DNA from: Arion vulgaris
Lineage: Eukaryota; Mollusca; Gastropoda; Stylommatophora; Arionidae
Assembly: GCA_020796225.1 (NCBI GenBank)
Contig: CM036768.1
Location: 43,019,396-43,083,395, forward strand
DNA: 64,000 bases
Reading direction: 5' to 3'
Of this stretch, positions 24,281 through 35,174 are shown piece by piece. The translations under genes were made by a program, and so were the position numbers. The notes beneath the pieces are model-generated. The model ran no database searches, was not told the DNA's origin, and worked only from the letters and a program-made list of their open reading frames with translations. How positions within the stretch are numbered: position 1 is the first letter of the stretch; each line of letters starts with the position of its first letter.

Positions 24281-25699
24281 CTCTCTCGATCTAGGCCTGC
24301 ACTGATGAACCAGCACTTTTTATTATCAATTTTACCATTATTTTAGTGACTCCGTCCCCGTACAGCTTTCGCAAACCAGTGTTATCGGACCAAGTTTCTT
24401 TTCTGAGGGCTGCGAACCGTTGGCAGTCTTGCAGTATGTGTTCTGCGATTATTCCCGCCTTTTCGCAGTGGCACAGGTTGGTTGTGCCAATTTTCAACTT
24501 GTTAAACATGTGGGCTCGAGTGTGTTGTGGCCGGTACGGAAGCGAAATATGGCAACTTGCTCACTCCGGGACAGACCATTGTACCCATCACTTCTGTTTT
24601 GTTCCGAGTGGTCCTTTGATCATTTTTTATTGTACTGCCAGCCGATGGTTGTCTGGCCTCCTCAAGTTGATCTCGTGATCAGTCTGCGGTAGTCGCCCAC
24701 CTGCTTTCGCTAGTCTGTCGATTTCTTCGTTGCCTCTTACGTTGCAGTGTGATGGTATCCACTGTATGACAGTGCGTTTGAGTGAGTTTACTAGTACACC
24801 CAGGATCGCTTTCAGTTCAGTGTTTTCAGTTTTGGCTGTGCTTTGTAGGGTGTGATGACCGATAGAGCATCGGTGAATACCCGACTTGTTGTGCGATGCG
24901 CTTTTCTAGGACTTTGGCTGCTGTTCTTAGCGCCTCTGACTCTGCCCAGTAGTTGTTTGAGAACTTGCCTGTCGCAATCGATTTTGTGACCGTCTCATTC
25001 TGTAGAGTTTAGCACTATTCCTCCTCCGCATCACTGATTGCGTCCACTGCCGATCCATCGGTGTACATGTGTGTCCACTCATTTTCAGGGTACTCAACAT
25101 CTGTGAATTTTTCGTAACCCCCTTTTTCTTTCGCAGTTTACTTGCTGTCCTTTCTTAAGTATACCGGATTGATTCCTTAATTCTGGAGTATTGATCCTCC
25201 CCGGCGGGCTTTTATCAGTTGCCTGTATCAATTTGGGTTTGCACTTGCCAAGACTGGTGGCATTGGGTCAGTGCTTTGGGGCTTTTTGAAGCTGGTTCTG
25301 TATCCTGCCCTTCCTAGTCCGTTCATCCTGACATACATAGTGTAGGAGTTAAGTCGTTTCAGTTTTTCTGACAGTATCATAACTTACCTGTCTCTGCGGT
25401 CTGACATGGGTTGAGGCTATGAATGTTTCCATCGCTTTTATAGGCGTAGACTTCATGGCACCTGTGATAATGCGCGCTGCTCGATTCTGACTGTTTCTCA
25501 CTTTTGCAAATTGCTTATTGGATGCACTGCTCCATGCTGCTATGCCGTAATCCAGGACCGGTCGCACTCTTCCCGTGTATAGTGTTTGAGGACTTGGTGT
25601 TTGCTCCCCACGTGGGGCCTGTGAGTTTGCGCATCATATTGAGCCTCTGTCTCGCTTTTGCCGTAGCATTTTTAATTTGGGGGCACCATGTCAGCATTC
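24281..25699 (-). pseudogene. LINE-2 (Nimb/I-like), 3' segment with RNase H region
   Basis: On the minus strand, upstream to downstream: KNATAKARQRLNMMRKLTGPTW..., MRPVLDYGIAAWSSASNKQF (25500-25567), a decayed RNase H-type region (about 24700-25080, with NVRGNEEIDRLAKAGG), and the terminal zinc-knuckle-like IGTTNLCHCEKAGIIAEHIL (24420-24490). This C-terminal 'C.C......EH.LQ.C' box is typical of I/Nimb-type elements of molluscs and other invertebrates. It ends TAGATCGAGAGAG. The ORF has several stops. It continues at 28841 beyond the inserted LINE-3. Confidence 0.85.
25688..25699 (+). repeat. Target site duplication of LINE-3, left copy
   Basis: ATGTCAGCATTC, identical to 28841-28852. On the minus strand it encodes the same MLT residues of LINE-2 on both sides. 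Confidence 0.95.
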
Positions 25700-28600
25700 A
25701 TGCCAGACAGGTCCAAGGTGAGAGGTCAGACTAAATGTGGCCTCCTGGTCCTCCAGGTTTAGGGTTGGGCGCAGTGCTAACAACTCTGCCCCATAAAAAG
25801 AAAAAATGTTACAGAAACTTCAAAAGGAAAAAATGCTCTCGATGTCCAGCTGTCTTGAGACAGAGTACCACTGTCAGCATGAACAGTATGGGTGAAAGCG
25901 CAAGGAAGCCACGCTGGGAATTCAAGTTGCTGGATGTCAAATCTAAACTAAGAATAGGATTCTGGAACGTCATAACAATGTTCGAGACCACAAAGACATC
26001 ACAGGTGGTAAAAGAGATGCAACACTATAAATTACACATTCTAGGGTCAGCGAAAGTAGATGGACAGGCTTCGGACAGACGACAACTCAGAACAGGGGAA
26101 ACCATCTTGTACTCAAGAAGAGACGACGGGAATCATTCAGCAGGAGTTGTACTAATAATAAGGAAAGGATTGAATAAACATCTCTTAGAGTGGCACACGA
26201 TTAATGAAAGATTGTAAAAGTCGATTTAATGGGAAACAAGGAAAGCTAACTATCATAAAGGGCCCTATGCCCCCACTAACGAAGCGAAGAAGGGGACAAA
26301 AACACATTTTATAGAAGGTTACAGGAAATAGTGGACAAGGCTCCAGCTCAGGACGTTTGTGAAATGGGAGACCTAAACGCAAAAGTTCAACAATAACAGA
26401 CAGAGTAGCAATAAGGGGGAAAGATGGATGTAGCACTGAAATGAAAATGGAGAAATGTTGAGAAATTTTTTGTTTAGAAAAAGACTGATCATAGGAGACA
26501 TTGTTTACACAGGAATAACACAAGTAAAATGGATACCCCCAAATGGAAAAATGAAAACAGATAGACCCCCATGATCAACAGTAAATGGCGAAAGACATTA
26601 CTTGATGTAAGGTGAAAAAAAGGAGCTGACGTGAGCAGCGACTACCACCTTGTCGTTGCCATGATCAGGCCCCACACTCAAGAAAACATAAAATAAGCCA
26701 AGACAAGAACAGAATACTTTAATGTTAACCTATTAAAAGACGGGAAGAGATTGCTACAAAATATATATGGAACTAAAGAACAGATTTCAAACCTGTCAGA
26801 GAAGTCAGACACAAAAACCAACTGAAAGTATTCAAAAAAATGAATTGATCAAAGGCACCTATAAAATAGTTAGAGTAGTGTACTGGGAACCAGTAAAGGA
26901 CAACATAAAGAGGGGTAAGGGGCCGACCTTAGAATACATAAAAGGAAAGGAGAAAACAATCTCATAAATAGCATTAGATCAGAAACGTCAAAGGATAAGG
27001 CAAAAAAAGAATATACAGAACTAAACAAAATGGTAAAAAGAAGTGCTAGAACAGACAAGAGAAAATGTATGGAAAAGACAGCAGAAATAGCAGAAAAGGC
27101 TGCTAAGTACATGATCTGCAACCCGTACAAAATTACCAAACAATTATGCGGAGGTAAAAAACACAACCATAACATGCCAGTCAGAAACAGTCTAGGGCAA
27201 CTGTTGACAACAGAGCAGGAGCAGGATATGAGATGGACATCCCACTTTGAAGATTGGGTAAACAGACCTGATCCTGAACATCCACCGATATTCCACCGGC
27301 GCACAGGATATTGATATCAACCTCAAATTGCCAGAAAAGCAAGAAATAGTAAAAGCTATTGGATCCTTGAGAAACAACAAACAACCGGGAAATGATGAAA
27401 TGACAGCAGAGCTTTTCAAGATCGATCCCATCTTAGCTGCAACATATTAGAGCCACTGTTTTCAGATATCTGGAAGAAAGAAGAATTGCCTAGGATTGGA
27501 CTAGGGTACTGTAGTGAAAATTCCAAGAAAGGAGACCTAACAGATTGCAATAACTGGAGAGGAATCACGTTGCTTTCAATCCCAAGTAAGATATTCTGCA
27601 AAATTGTCATAATGCGAATACAAGAAGCAATAGATAAGTGTCTACGAATGGAGCAAGCAGGATTTAGGAAAGGAAGAGGAACAAATGAACATATATTTAC
27701 CCTGCGTAACAATTTAGAACAATGTAGCGAGTGGCAAAGGACTATATACATCAACTTCATAGATTTTGAAAAGGCATTCGACAGCGTCCACAGAGACAGC
27801 CTATGGAAGATACTAAGACAATACGGCGTACCGCAGAAGCTTGTCAACATCATAGCCCTTTTCTATAAAGATTTCTCCTGCAACCTAAAGAATTCCAACA
27901 AAACATTCCCAGTAAAATCTGGTGTAAGACAGGATGTGTAATGTCCTCTCTTTGTTTAGTATTACAAATTGACTGGGTGCTAAAAATGCCATAAAACAAC
28001 AAGCACCAAGAGGAATAAGATGGACCCTTTCGATATGCTTGAGGACCTGGACTTTGCAGATGATATAGCCCTGGTGTCACACAAATATGAACATATACAA
28101 GAGAAAAGTATAATACTTCACAGCACGGCAAAGACAGTAGGCCTCAAAACAAACACAGGAAAAACAAAAATTATGACAAACAGTGAAATCCAACAACCAG
28201 TAATGTTAGAAAATGAAACACTGGAAAGGGTTGAGCAGTTTAAATATCTTGGTAGCGTACTGACACTAAATGGTGGCACAGAGGAAGATATCAAATCACG
28301 TCTAAGTAAGGCCAGAACCGCTTTTGCCAGAATGAAACCAGTATGGAAGTCCAAAATCTACAATAGGGCCACAAAGCTTAAACTCTATAAAAGCATTGTT
28401 TTGCCAGTTTTGCTCTACGGATCGGAGTGTTGGAGGATGACCAAAGGAGATACTAGCAGGCTGTCAGTTTTCCACCACTCTTGTCTTCGTAGAATCTTGG
28501 GAATCTTTTGGCCAGTAAAATATCCAATAACCAACTACTCCAAGACACAAGACAAGAGGCAATGAATGACATACTCAAAAAGAGAAGATGGAAATGTCTC

Positions 28601-28840
28601 GGACATGTTATGAGAATGAGACAAGAAATACCTGCAAGGATAGCCATCACTTGGACACCAGAGGGAAAGAGAAAGAAAGGCAGACCACGGACAACATGGA
28701 GGCGCATGATGGAAGAGGAACTGGACACCGCATCTCTGACGTGGGGCTCTGCGCTGAAGGTGGCACGGGACAGGAGAGCATGGAAAGTCCTTTCGAAGCC
28801 CCATGTGTCACTAGGCATGACGGGATTAAGTAAGTAAGTA
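25700..28840 (+). mobile_element. LINE-3 (RTE-like), 3.1 kb, near full length
   Basis: The 5' region reads GGCCTCCTGGTCCTCCAGGT, GGTTGGGCGCAGTGCTAACA and CCCATAAAAAGAAAAAATG, as in many RTE-like elements. The endonuclease begins at 25945 (LRIGFWNVITMFET). RT motifs are NNWRGITLLSIPSKIF (27553), EQAGFRKGRGTNEHIF (27654), INFIDFEKAFDSVHRDSLW (27750-27810) and LDFADDIALVSH (28045-28080, catalytic Asp pair intact). Then come FKYLGSVLTLNGG, LLYGSECWRM, CLRRIL and KCLGHVMRM...KGRPRTTW (28590-28700). The tail is TAAGTAAGTAAGTA, followed by the right target duplication. Frameshifts near 26220, 27330, 27440 and 28550 make it inactive. Confidence 0.93.
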
Positions 28841-28852
28841 ATGTCAGCATTC
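28841..28852 (+). repeat. Target site duplication of LINE-3, right copy
   Basis: ATGTCAGCATTC, directly after the (TAAG)n tail; identical to 25688-25699. Confidence 0.95.
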
Positions 28853-31130
28853 GGCCGAGTGTGACTCCGAGGTACATTGTGGTTTGCTTTCCGGAAGATC
28901 TTGTCCGTTTACTTTAAGCTTAATTTTATAATTCTGGTTGTTCTCATGAGAACACAGTGTATGTGGTTTTAGAAAATGTAATATTCATATTCCACTTTTT
29001 TGACCAGACTTTCCTCTTATTTAGCGTATCTTGCAGTATATTTGTTGCTATGGGCATTGACTCTTCACTCGCCCATTAGGCTAGGTCGTCGGCATATACA
29101 GCAGAGTGTACTCGCTGTAGTAGACATGTTGCTATGTCATTGACAAAGATTAGAAAGAGAGTTGGTGAGAGCACTCCTCTGGGGACTACTTGCCTAATTT
29201 GGCCTTCATACTTGTGTACCCATGAACTTGAACACTTGCTGTGAAGTGTCTAAAACTGCCATTGTCTGTTTCTTTTCTTGGAAATCATCCTCGATTTCCT
29301 GGGCGATATAGGTTACTTGATCTTCTGTAGATCGATACTTCCCAAAGTCTCCCTGTTGTTCCATGAGAAGCCTTTTGCTCTCCAAGTGCCAAGACCGCCA
29401 TTTGTTCACCATGCGTTCCATGAGTTTACCCGTGCAGTTTAGGAGGCTTATTGGTCTGTAACTCGCCCGGTCGAGTTTATTTTTGCCTGGTTTTAGGATG
29501 GGTACCATGATCGCTTCCTTCCATTCTCTTGGTACTATGCCTGTCCTCAGACATATTTAGGACCGCCAGTAGAACTGTCTTTGCTCTAGTACCCAAGTTT
29601 TTAAGCATCTCATTTGTGATCCCATACTTTCCGGGCGACTTTCTGAGCTTGAGCTCCCTAAATGCATCTTCCAACTCGTTACTAGTGAATGTATCCGTTA
29701 GGTGACTATCGGATTTTCGTGGCTGCGTGTGGAGGGCTCTCGCTTTTCTTTGTGTCATCATTTTGTCTTTTGTTATGCTGATCTCTGCATATTTTTCATT
29801 AGGACATTTGCAGCTTTCTTCAAGAGCACATCTTTTATCTTGATCCAGGACTATTGGGGTCGGCTGGTGTTTTTTACCTCGCGCTTTTGCTAGCTTCTAC
29901 AATTTTTGTCCGTCCCTATCAAGGTTCAGGGATTCGGTCTTATCAATCCAGCTCTTTCGTGTTGATCATTTGACCTCCCGCTTGTTCTTAGCCGCTGCCG
30001 CCATGTAAGCAGTATTGGTCGTTACTGTCTGTGTCTGTTCTGCCTCACTCCTTGCCAACTCAAGGTCGTTTTCAAGCTTCTGAACCTCTGCTGTCCAGTA
30101 TGGCTTGTAATCCTTTGTGCACCTCTAGGAGTGGTTTCCTGTCCGCTTTCAGGATTGCCTATTTGAGTTCCTTTGCCACGGATCACTTGTGTTTATTTTC
30201 ATGCATGTTGAGCTGCTCAACATTGGCATCTGTCAGTGCTGCGTACTGTTTCCAATTGGCTTTTTGTAGTTCCACTGTGAAACCACATTTTGGGCTCAGG
30301 TACAAATCTTAAGTCTACCTGCAGCTTGACGTGCCTATGGTCACTATCTCCGAGTTTCTTTGTGACCGTACGTACTGTTTTTGTGGAGCGATCACTTGTT
30401 GCGAACGTCAAATCGGGGGTGCTAGTCGTATGCCACCTTCTCGAGTAGAAGGTTGGCGGATCGTCTGGGGCATTGATGAGGAACAGGTTGTTCTCTATCT
30501 CCCAGTCTTTCTCTTCTATGTCTCTGCTGTCCGATTTGAGGTAGCCCCATCTTTCCGACCACAATGCATGATGTATGACTGATAATCATTTCCTAGAGTG
30601 ACAGCGAGATGTCACTTAGGCAGTATAAGTTGTACAGAAGAATCTGCATTTCGTCACATGTAATGAGGACGCCTACGATCTCTGCTGCGTCGGTGCCTCC
30701 TGTGGTTACTTCCATTTCCTTTGCTGGAATGTCGTTTCGTACTAGGGTGAGGACTCCACCTTTGTGTCCCTCTCGGTCTATTCTGAAGGTTTGGTAACCT
30801 CTGATTCCGAATCCTCCGGGCATTTATATATGTCTCTTGTATGCACCTAACAGCAATCTCGTCTTCATCAAGTTTTATTGCGAGTGCTTGCTTTTTGTGA
30901 TGTAGACCTTCGGCATTCCATTGCACAATGTTTAATCGTCTCTGGCCAGTACTAGGCCTTGTCAGACCAGTAGGCCATACCGTGGGCCTCGCTTGCGAGT
31001 TGGAGGGCGGGGACAATCGGTAGCAAAAACGGACCCTTCGAGGCATGGGGCCCGACACTCGTCCGGCACTGGATCTTCACAGGTGTAGCACCATATCGAG
31101 ATTCTATACTAAACAGATTCATGATAAAAT
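28841..31130 (-). pseudogene. LINE-2, 5' segment (endonuclease and RT)
   Basis: On the minus strand the endonuclease runs from about 30950 (LNIVQWNAEGLHHKKQALA, IQETY) through GVLTLVRNDIPAKEM (30750) to TPDLTFATSD and GDSDHRHVKLQV (30310-30440). The RT starts with FRELKLRKSPGKYGITNEML (29610-29670), then MVPILKPGKNKLDRASYRPI and SLLNCTGKLMERMVN (29400-29508). It reaches MYLGVTLGRMLT at the target duplication. LINE-2 without its insert is about 3.7 kb. Frameshifts and stops are frequent, and the QVF remnant near 29230 marks a decayed palm. Confidence 0.85.
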
Positions 31131-31199
31131 TTGGTCCATGCAGCCTTAGCATGGGTATTCTACGTCAGTCTTTTCTTCCATTGAGTTGCTACCCGAGAG

Positions 31200-32830
31200 A
31201 ACCTACCGTCTCTTCCTTCTTGTTGTGTGATCATTGTACACTTCTATACCTCATCCTGACGGCCTGAAAGCTCTCCAGTTCTTTCTCAATAGGAGAACTA
31301 ATCCACTTGTGTCAACTTCTTCTCTCCTTCGTCTTGCGGAAATAGTTCTCACTCTCAACTCCTTTCATTTTAATGACCAATTCTTTGAGCAGATCAGTGG
31401 GGTTGCCATGGGTACTAAAATGGAACCTAGTGATGCTTGTCTGTTCATGGGTTATCTCGAACACTTAGTATGGACTACATATGATGGCCCCTTCCGTCTG
31501 TCTATCACAGATACATTAATGGCTGTATTTGCATTACTGATATGCCTGAAGCCGATTTGTCAAGCTTAATTAATTTCATTAATGTTTTCAACCCTTCTAT
31601 TCTTTTTACTTCTCACATCTCCCCTACTTGTGTCAACTTTCTTGACATTACTATCACCATAAGCCAACCATATCACTACATCAGTATATTACAGCTCTAC
31701 TGATGCACATAGTTTCCTCCTTTATACTTCTTTCTACCCCGTGCGTCCCGGGACTTTTTGTCATTTCGCAGCTCTTGCGCCTGTCGCCTTGAGCGAGGAC
31801 AATTATTTTCTTGAGAGAGCTCCTAGATTCTTGATTTCTTTGCAGGCGCCTATACCGGAGATGGTACTTGCCTCGGCTATGCATCGAGTTGAGAAAATCA
31901 CTCGCCAGCAGGCCTTACCAGCCAGCATAGGACTACTAACTCTGACAGAGTAAAACTATCTTAACTTTCCACCCCCATAGTTCACTGGTGAAAAATTTTG
32001 TATTCCGTCATCTGTCTGTCCTTAAGTCAGATCCTGAGACCCGTTCTGTTTTCCCCAACTATCCTTTGGTGGCTTACAGACGGGACAGCAGTCTTATGGA
32101 TATGTTGGTACACAGTCGCCTTAAGTCCAATATCCACACTCATTTTGGCACTGTCCAGTATGGACGTCGGCGTTGCAACACGTGTGCTTATGTGATACAA
32201 ACGCGTACGTTTCTTTCCTTTATCCACGTTTGTTATTGAAATGGTTTCACATGCGAGTCCTGTAATCTTTCTATGCCATTATATGTAAGAGGTGAACAAG
32301 GCTTATATCGGCGAGACAGGCAAGAGGCTCAGTGACCGATTCGCCAACACTTGCGCGACATACGCCAATGCTCTGTGACCCTGTAGCCACCCATTTCAAT
32401 GTTACTGGCCATTTAGGAGCTCACGATGTCCAGGTCACAGCCATTCGATCATGTTCCTTGGATGATCGCAGTCGATTTGCTCTGGAGAATCGGTTGATTT
32501 CTTTGTATGGTACCTTGCGACCACGTGGCTCAACGTATTACATTCTTATGCTTTAGTATTGTCTCTTTCATACCTTGTAATCTATATGGGCATATGTTGC
32601 ATGTATTCAAGTAATATATTTACTTGATTTTTCATTGTTTCCTTCCTTTATATTTCTAGTTTTATGTGTGTTTTTGTGTAACATTTATTTCGTTATTCGT
32701 TTTATTACCAGATTTTCATTAGAAACGTTTGTATTTAGTCGTCCATTTGTTTATTTCTATATTGTCACTCCTGTTGTTCTTTGCTTGATAAAGGCCTTGT
32801 TGGTCGAAACGTTGCTGTATTATGTCATTG
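31200..32830 (+). mobile_element. Penelope-like retroelement with GIY-YIG remnant
   Basis: The RT part (31225-31500) reads LYTSIPHPDGLKALQFFLNR, then LAEIVLTLNSFHFNDQFFEQ and GVAMGTKMEPSDACLFMGYL, a distinctive Penelope pattern. The catalytic box appears as HRYINGC (near 31510), so the usual YIDD aspartates are gone. The linker follows (LMDMLVHSRLKSNIHTHFGT, RRCNTCAYV, 32090-32200). The GIY-YIG endonuclease remnant is KAYIGETGKRLSDRF (32297-32340), PVATHFNVTGHLGAHDVQV and ENRLISLYGTLRPRG, across one frameshift. At the 3' end lies the phrase TTGATAAAGGCCTTGTTGGT followed by CGAAACG. I place the 5' edge only approximately. Confidence 0.88.
32784..32815 (+). other. Possible decayed hammerhead-type motif at Penelope end
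   Basis: The order TTGATAA, then GGCC...GGTC able to pair as a short stem, then GAAACG, resembles the hammerhead core CTGATGA-stem II-GAAA. Hammerhead motifs are known from Penelope-like elements. Two positions that matter for catalysis differ (CTGATGA appears as TTGATAA), so if it is a hammerhead it is probably inactive. This is inference from a short match. Confidence 0.3.
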
Positions 32831-32929
32831 TCTTTGTAATTTATAAAACTAAAGTACTTTGTAATTACGTCTTTTGCCAATCAAATAGTTTTACTGCAGT
32901 TTCATATGTGTATTGTACTCACAACGTTC

Positions 32930-34335
32930 AGTACGATTTGGAGCTCAGGTGCTAATTTTTCGGTCGTGTGTGCGATTTCAACCAGCGTTTACTGGTTTTG
33001 CTCTCCGTTAGCCTATTGCTGTCCCCAGCCAAAACCCACAAGGCAGCAGGTTGCTATTTTCTTCAAGGCTGCGACCTGTAGACGACCTGCTCCTACCCCG
33101 CTGATGAGCTTCATCTGCTCAGCTATACCTGTTTTGTTCAGGGACTGCTTGGTTTGCCTACCGTCCAGTTTTGTGTACGGTTTACTCCGCTAGACTTTGA
33201 TTGTCCCCAACCATAACCTACAAGGCAGCAGTGGTTCTCTGCGAGGAGAACAGCGTTTTGTTTCATGGGACGCTTTATGGATGCTCATGTCAGAACTAGA
33301 CAATTTGCATTTGCTATTTAATTTTCTTTGATCTGGGAAACCCTGGGCTGGGGACCCGCACATCGTAATGTATGGGTGGTTTCATTCAGCGCTATCAGCG
33401 CAACATAGCTTTTCATGCCTGTCATCACCTGCCCTGATGTTAATTGCGAAAACAATCATACCCTGCACGGCTGTCTCAGGTAGTGCAGTTTCGTAAGGCG
33501 CTAGAATGTAACTTTGGGGTTTACGCTCGGCCAACTTTACCTCTTATCTCACTCCGCGTTTGGCCTCATGTACGGCGTTTTATCGCAATCTTCCTTTGTG
33601 CAGCTGTCACCTGATGTACCACATTTACAGTGCATTGGGAGTGCCTCGGCAAGCTGCTCAACTCGCGCCCCAGGGCTCCCGAGTTTCACTCCGTTCTGGA
33701 TGCACTCTCATCCCTTCGCATACAGCCTTCCCCATCTGCCGGGAAGTTGATACGACCAACATGTTGACACATCTGCCGTTTCATGTACGTGCCCGGGACT
33801 GCTTCGACACTCAGCTTGACTCGTACACATGGCACCGAGTTTCAATTCATGTCTTGGCTTTGGTATGCATCTCGCTTCCATTAAATTCGGTCATTTACTC
33901 CGGGAGAGTTGAGTTGTGGTTCGTGGACGCTCGTACTTTGCTGTTTCGTACTCTTTTTTAACTTGGGCATATTTTAACGGATTTCGGCCAGGAAGTGTGT
34001 GTGTTGTTCAGGGATTTCCGGCCCCTGCATTGCTTTTCCGTGTTTGCACTACCAACACTGTTTTGTTCGCGGACGCTCGTACGCTGCTGCTTCGTACTTT
34101 GAACCTGGGCATATTTTAGCGAACATCGGCAAGGAGATGGGGCTTGTTGAGGTATGTCTGGCTCCTGCATTGCTTTCCGTGCAGCACTACTCCCACTACC
34201 CGTAGGTCCCGATCCCGCACCCAACCCCCCATCTTAGCCAGACCGGAACCACAGTCTGTTTCAGGTTCACCACTTGAGGTGGGAGCAGGGTCTTGATTAG
34301 CGCCACCTGCTAACCCTGCACATGTAGCTCCATGC
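32930..34335 (-). mobile_element. (GA)n-tailed repeat family, copy c
   Basis: Shares with 47900-48230 the modules TTCAACCAGCGTTTACTGG, CTGTCCCCAGCCAAAACCCA, GTAGACGACCTGC and the 20-base run GACTGCTTGGTTTGCCTACC, followed by GTCCAGTTTTGTG. Its minus-strand 5' part (34250-34330) matches copies b and e. Near the middle, GGACGCTCGTAC..TGCT..TTCGTAC and CTTGGGCATATTTTA-type phrases occur twice (33925-33980 and 34070-34125). It has no credible coding region and no visible (GA)n tail, so the 3' end may be truncated. Confidence 0.65.
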
Positions 34336-34342
34336 CTTGACC

Positions 34343-34830
34343 CGTTAAGGATTCAGAGACCAGCAGTGCAAAGATTTAAGTTAAGGATTCAGAGACCAGC
34401 AGAGTAAAAGATTTAATTAGGATTAGAGACAGTAGAGTAAAAGATTTAGAGCCCGTCTGCCCAGCGTGTTCTTAGGCGTTGGACTACGGGTGACTATCCC
34501 TCTGTGTGTGCGGGTTCAATTCCGCGGGATGGCAGAAAAGCCAAAATTTCCAGATTTACGGTGTTCGTGGCACCGAACCGAAGGGTTACGATGTCCATGG
34601 CACTGAGCCGAGAGCTGAAAAGCTCAAGTGCTTCTGGGTCTGCAAAAAATAAGATTTAAGTTAAGGATTCAGAGAGCAGCAGAGTAAAAGATTTAAATTA
34701 AGGATTCAGAGAGCAACAGAGTAAAAGATTTAAATTAAGGATTCAGAGAGCAACAGAGTAAAAGATTTAAATTAAGGATTCAGAGAGCAGCAGAGTGAAA
34801 GACGTAAGATACAGATTCACAGACTAGTAG
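34343..34830. repeat. ~38-bp minisatellite, right block
   Basis: Units such as AAGGATTCAGAGAGCAGCAG + AGTAAAAGATTTAAATT match the variant units at 21240-21350. This suggests one ancestral array, separated by the elements between 22.2 and 34.3 kb. A SINE interrupts it at 34449. Confidence 0.88.
34449..34650 (+). mobile_element. tRNA-derived SINE
   Basis: A tRNA-like head (GCCCGTCTGCCCAGCGTGTT...) contains a B-box-like GGGTTCAATTCC at about 34513-34524 and a poor A box. A body follows with two related phrases (GTGTTCGTGGCACCGAACCG and GATGTCCATGGCACTGAGCC), then TCTGCAAAAAA. AAGATTTA lies on both sides (34441-34448 and 34651-34658), but the host array is itself made of this motif. The cloverleaf is not intact, so I do not call a functional tRNA. 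Confidence 0.65.
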
Positions 34831-34839
34831 AACAAAACA

Positions 34840-35170
34840 AAACATTTTGTTATTGTATAGGTATGACGTTTTATGAAATTGTGATGTTTGACATACTTTT
34901 ACAAGGTCAACAAATTGTGAATAATGATTGTACAGGTGCATAGATGTAAAGTAGAATGTTGTTGAACAGGTAAATAGATGTGCAGTTTGATCTGGTTAAG
35001 CATTATTGTGAAGTATGATGTGCATCTACAGAAATATCATGTATGACGTCAATGTAAATAAATGTGATGTATGATGTGCATATTAAAAAATGTGAAGTAC
35101 AATGTGCATTAAAAAATGGAAAGTATGATGTGCCTTACATTCATGTGAATTATGATGTGCATGTCATGAA
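34840..35170. repeat. Diverged short tandem repeats around TATGATGTGCAT
   Basis: Phrases such as GTGAAGTATGATGTGCAT and AAAAAATGTGAAGTACAATGTGCATT repeat at roughly 30-40 bp with much variation. Confidence 0.7.
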
Positions 35171-35174
35171 ATTT

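Noticed and set aside
34449..34530. Functional tRNA gene
   Set aside because: B box is present but the A box and cloverleaf stems are poor, and a SINE body with an A-rich tail follows.
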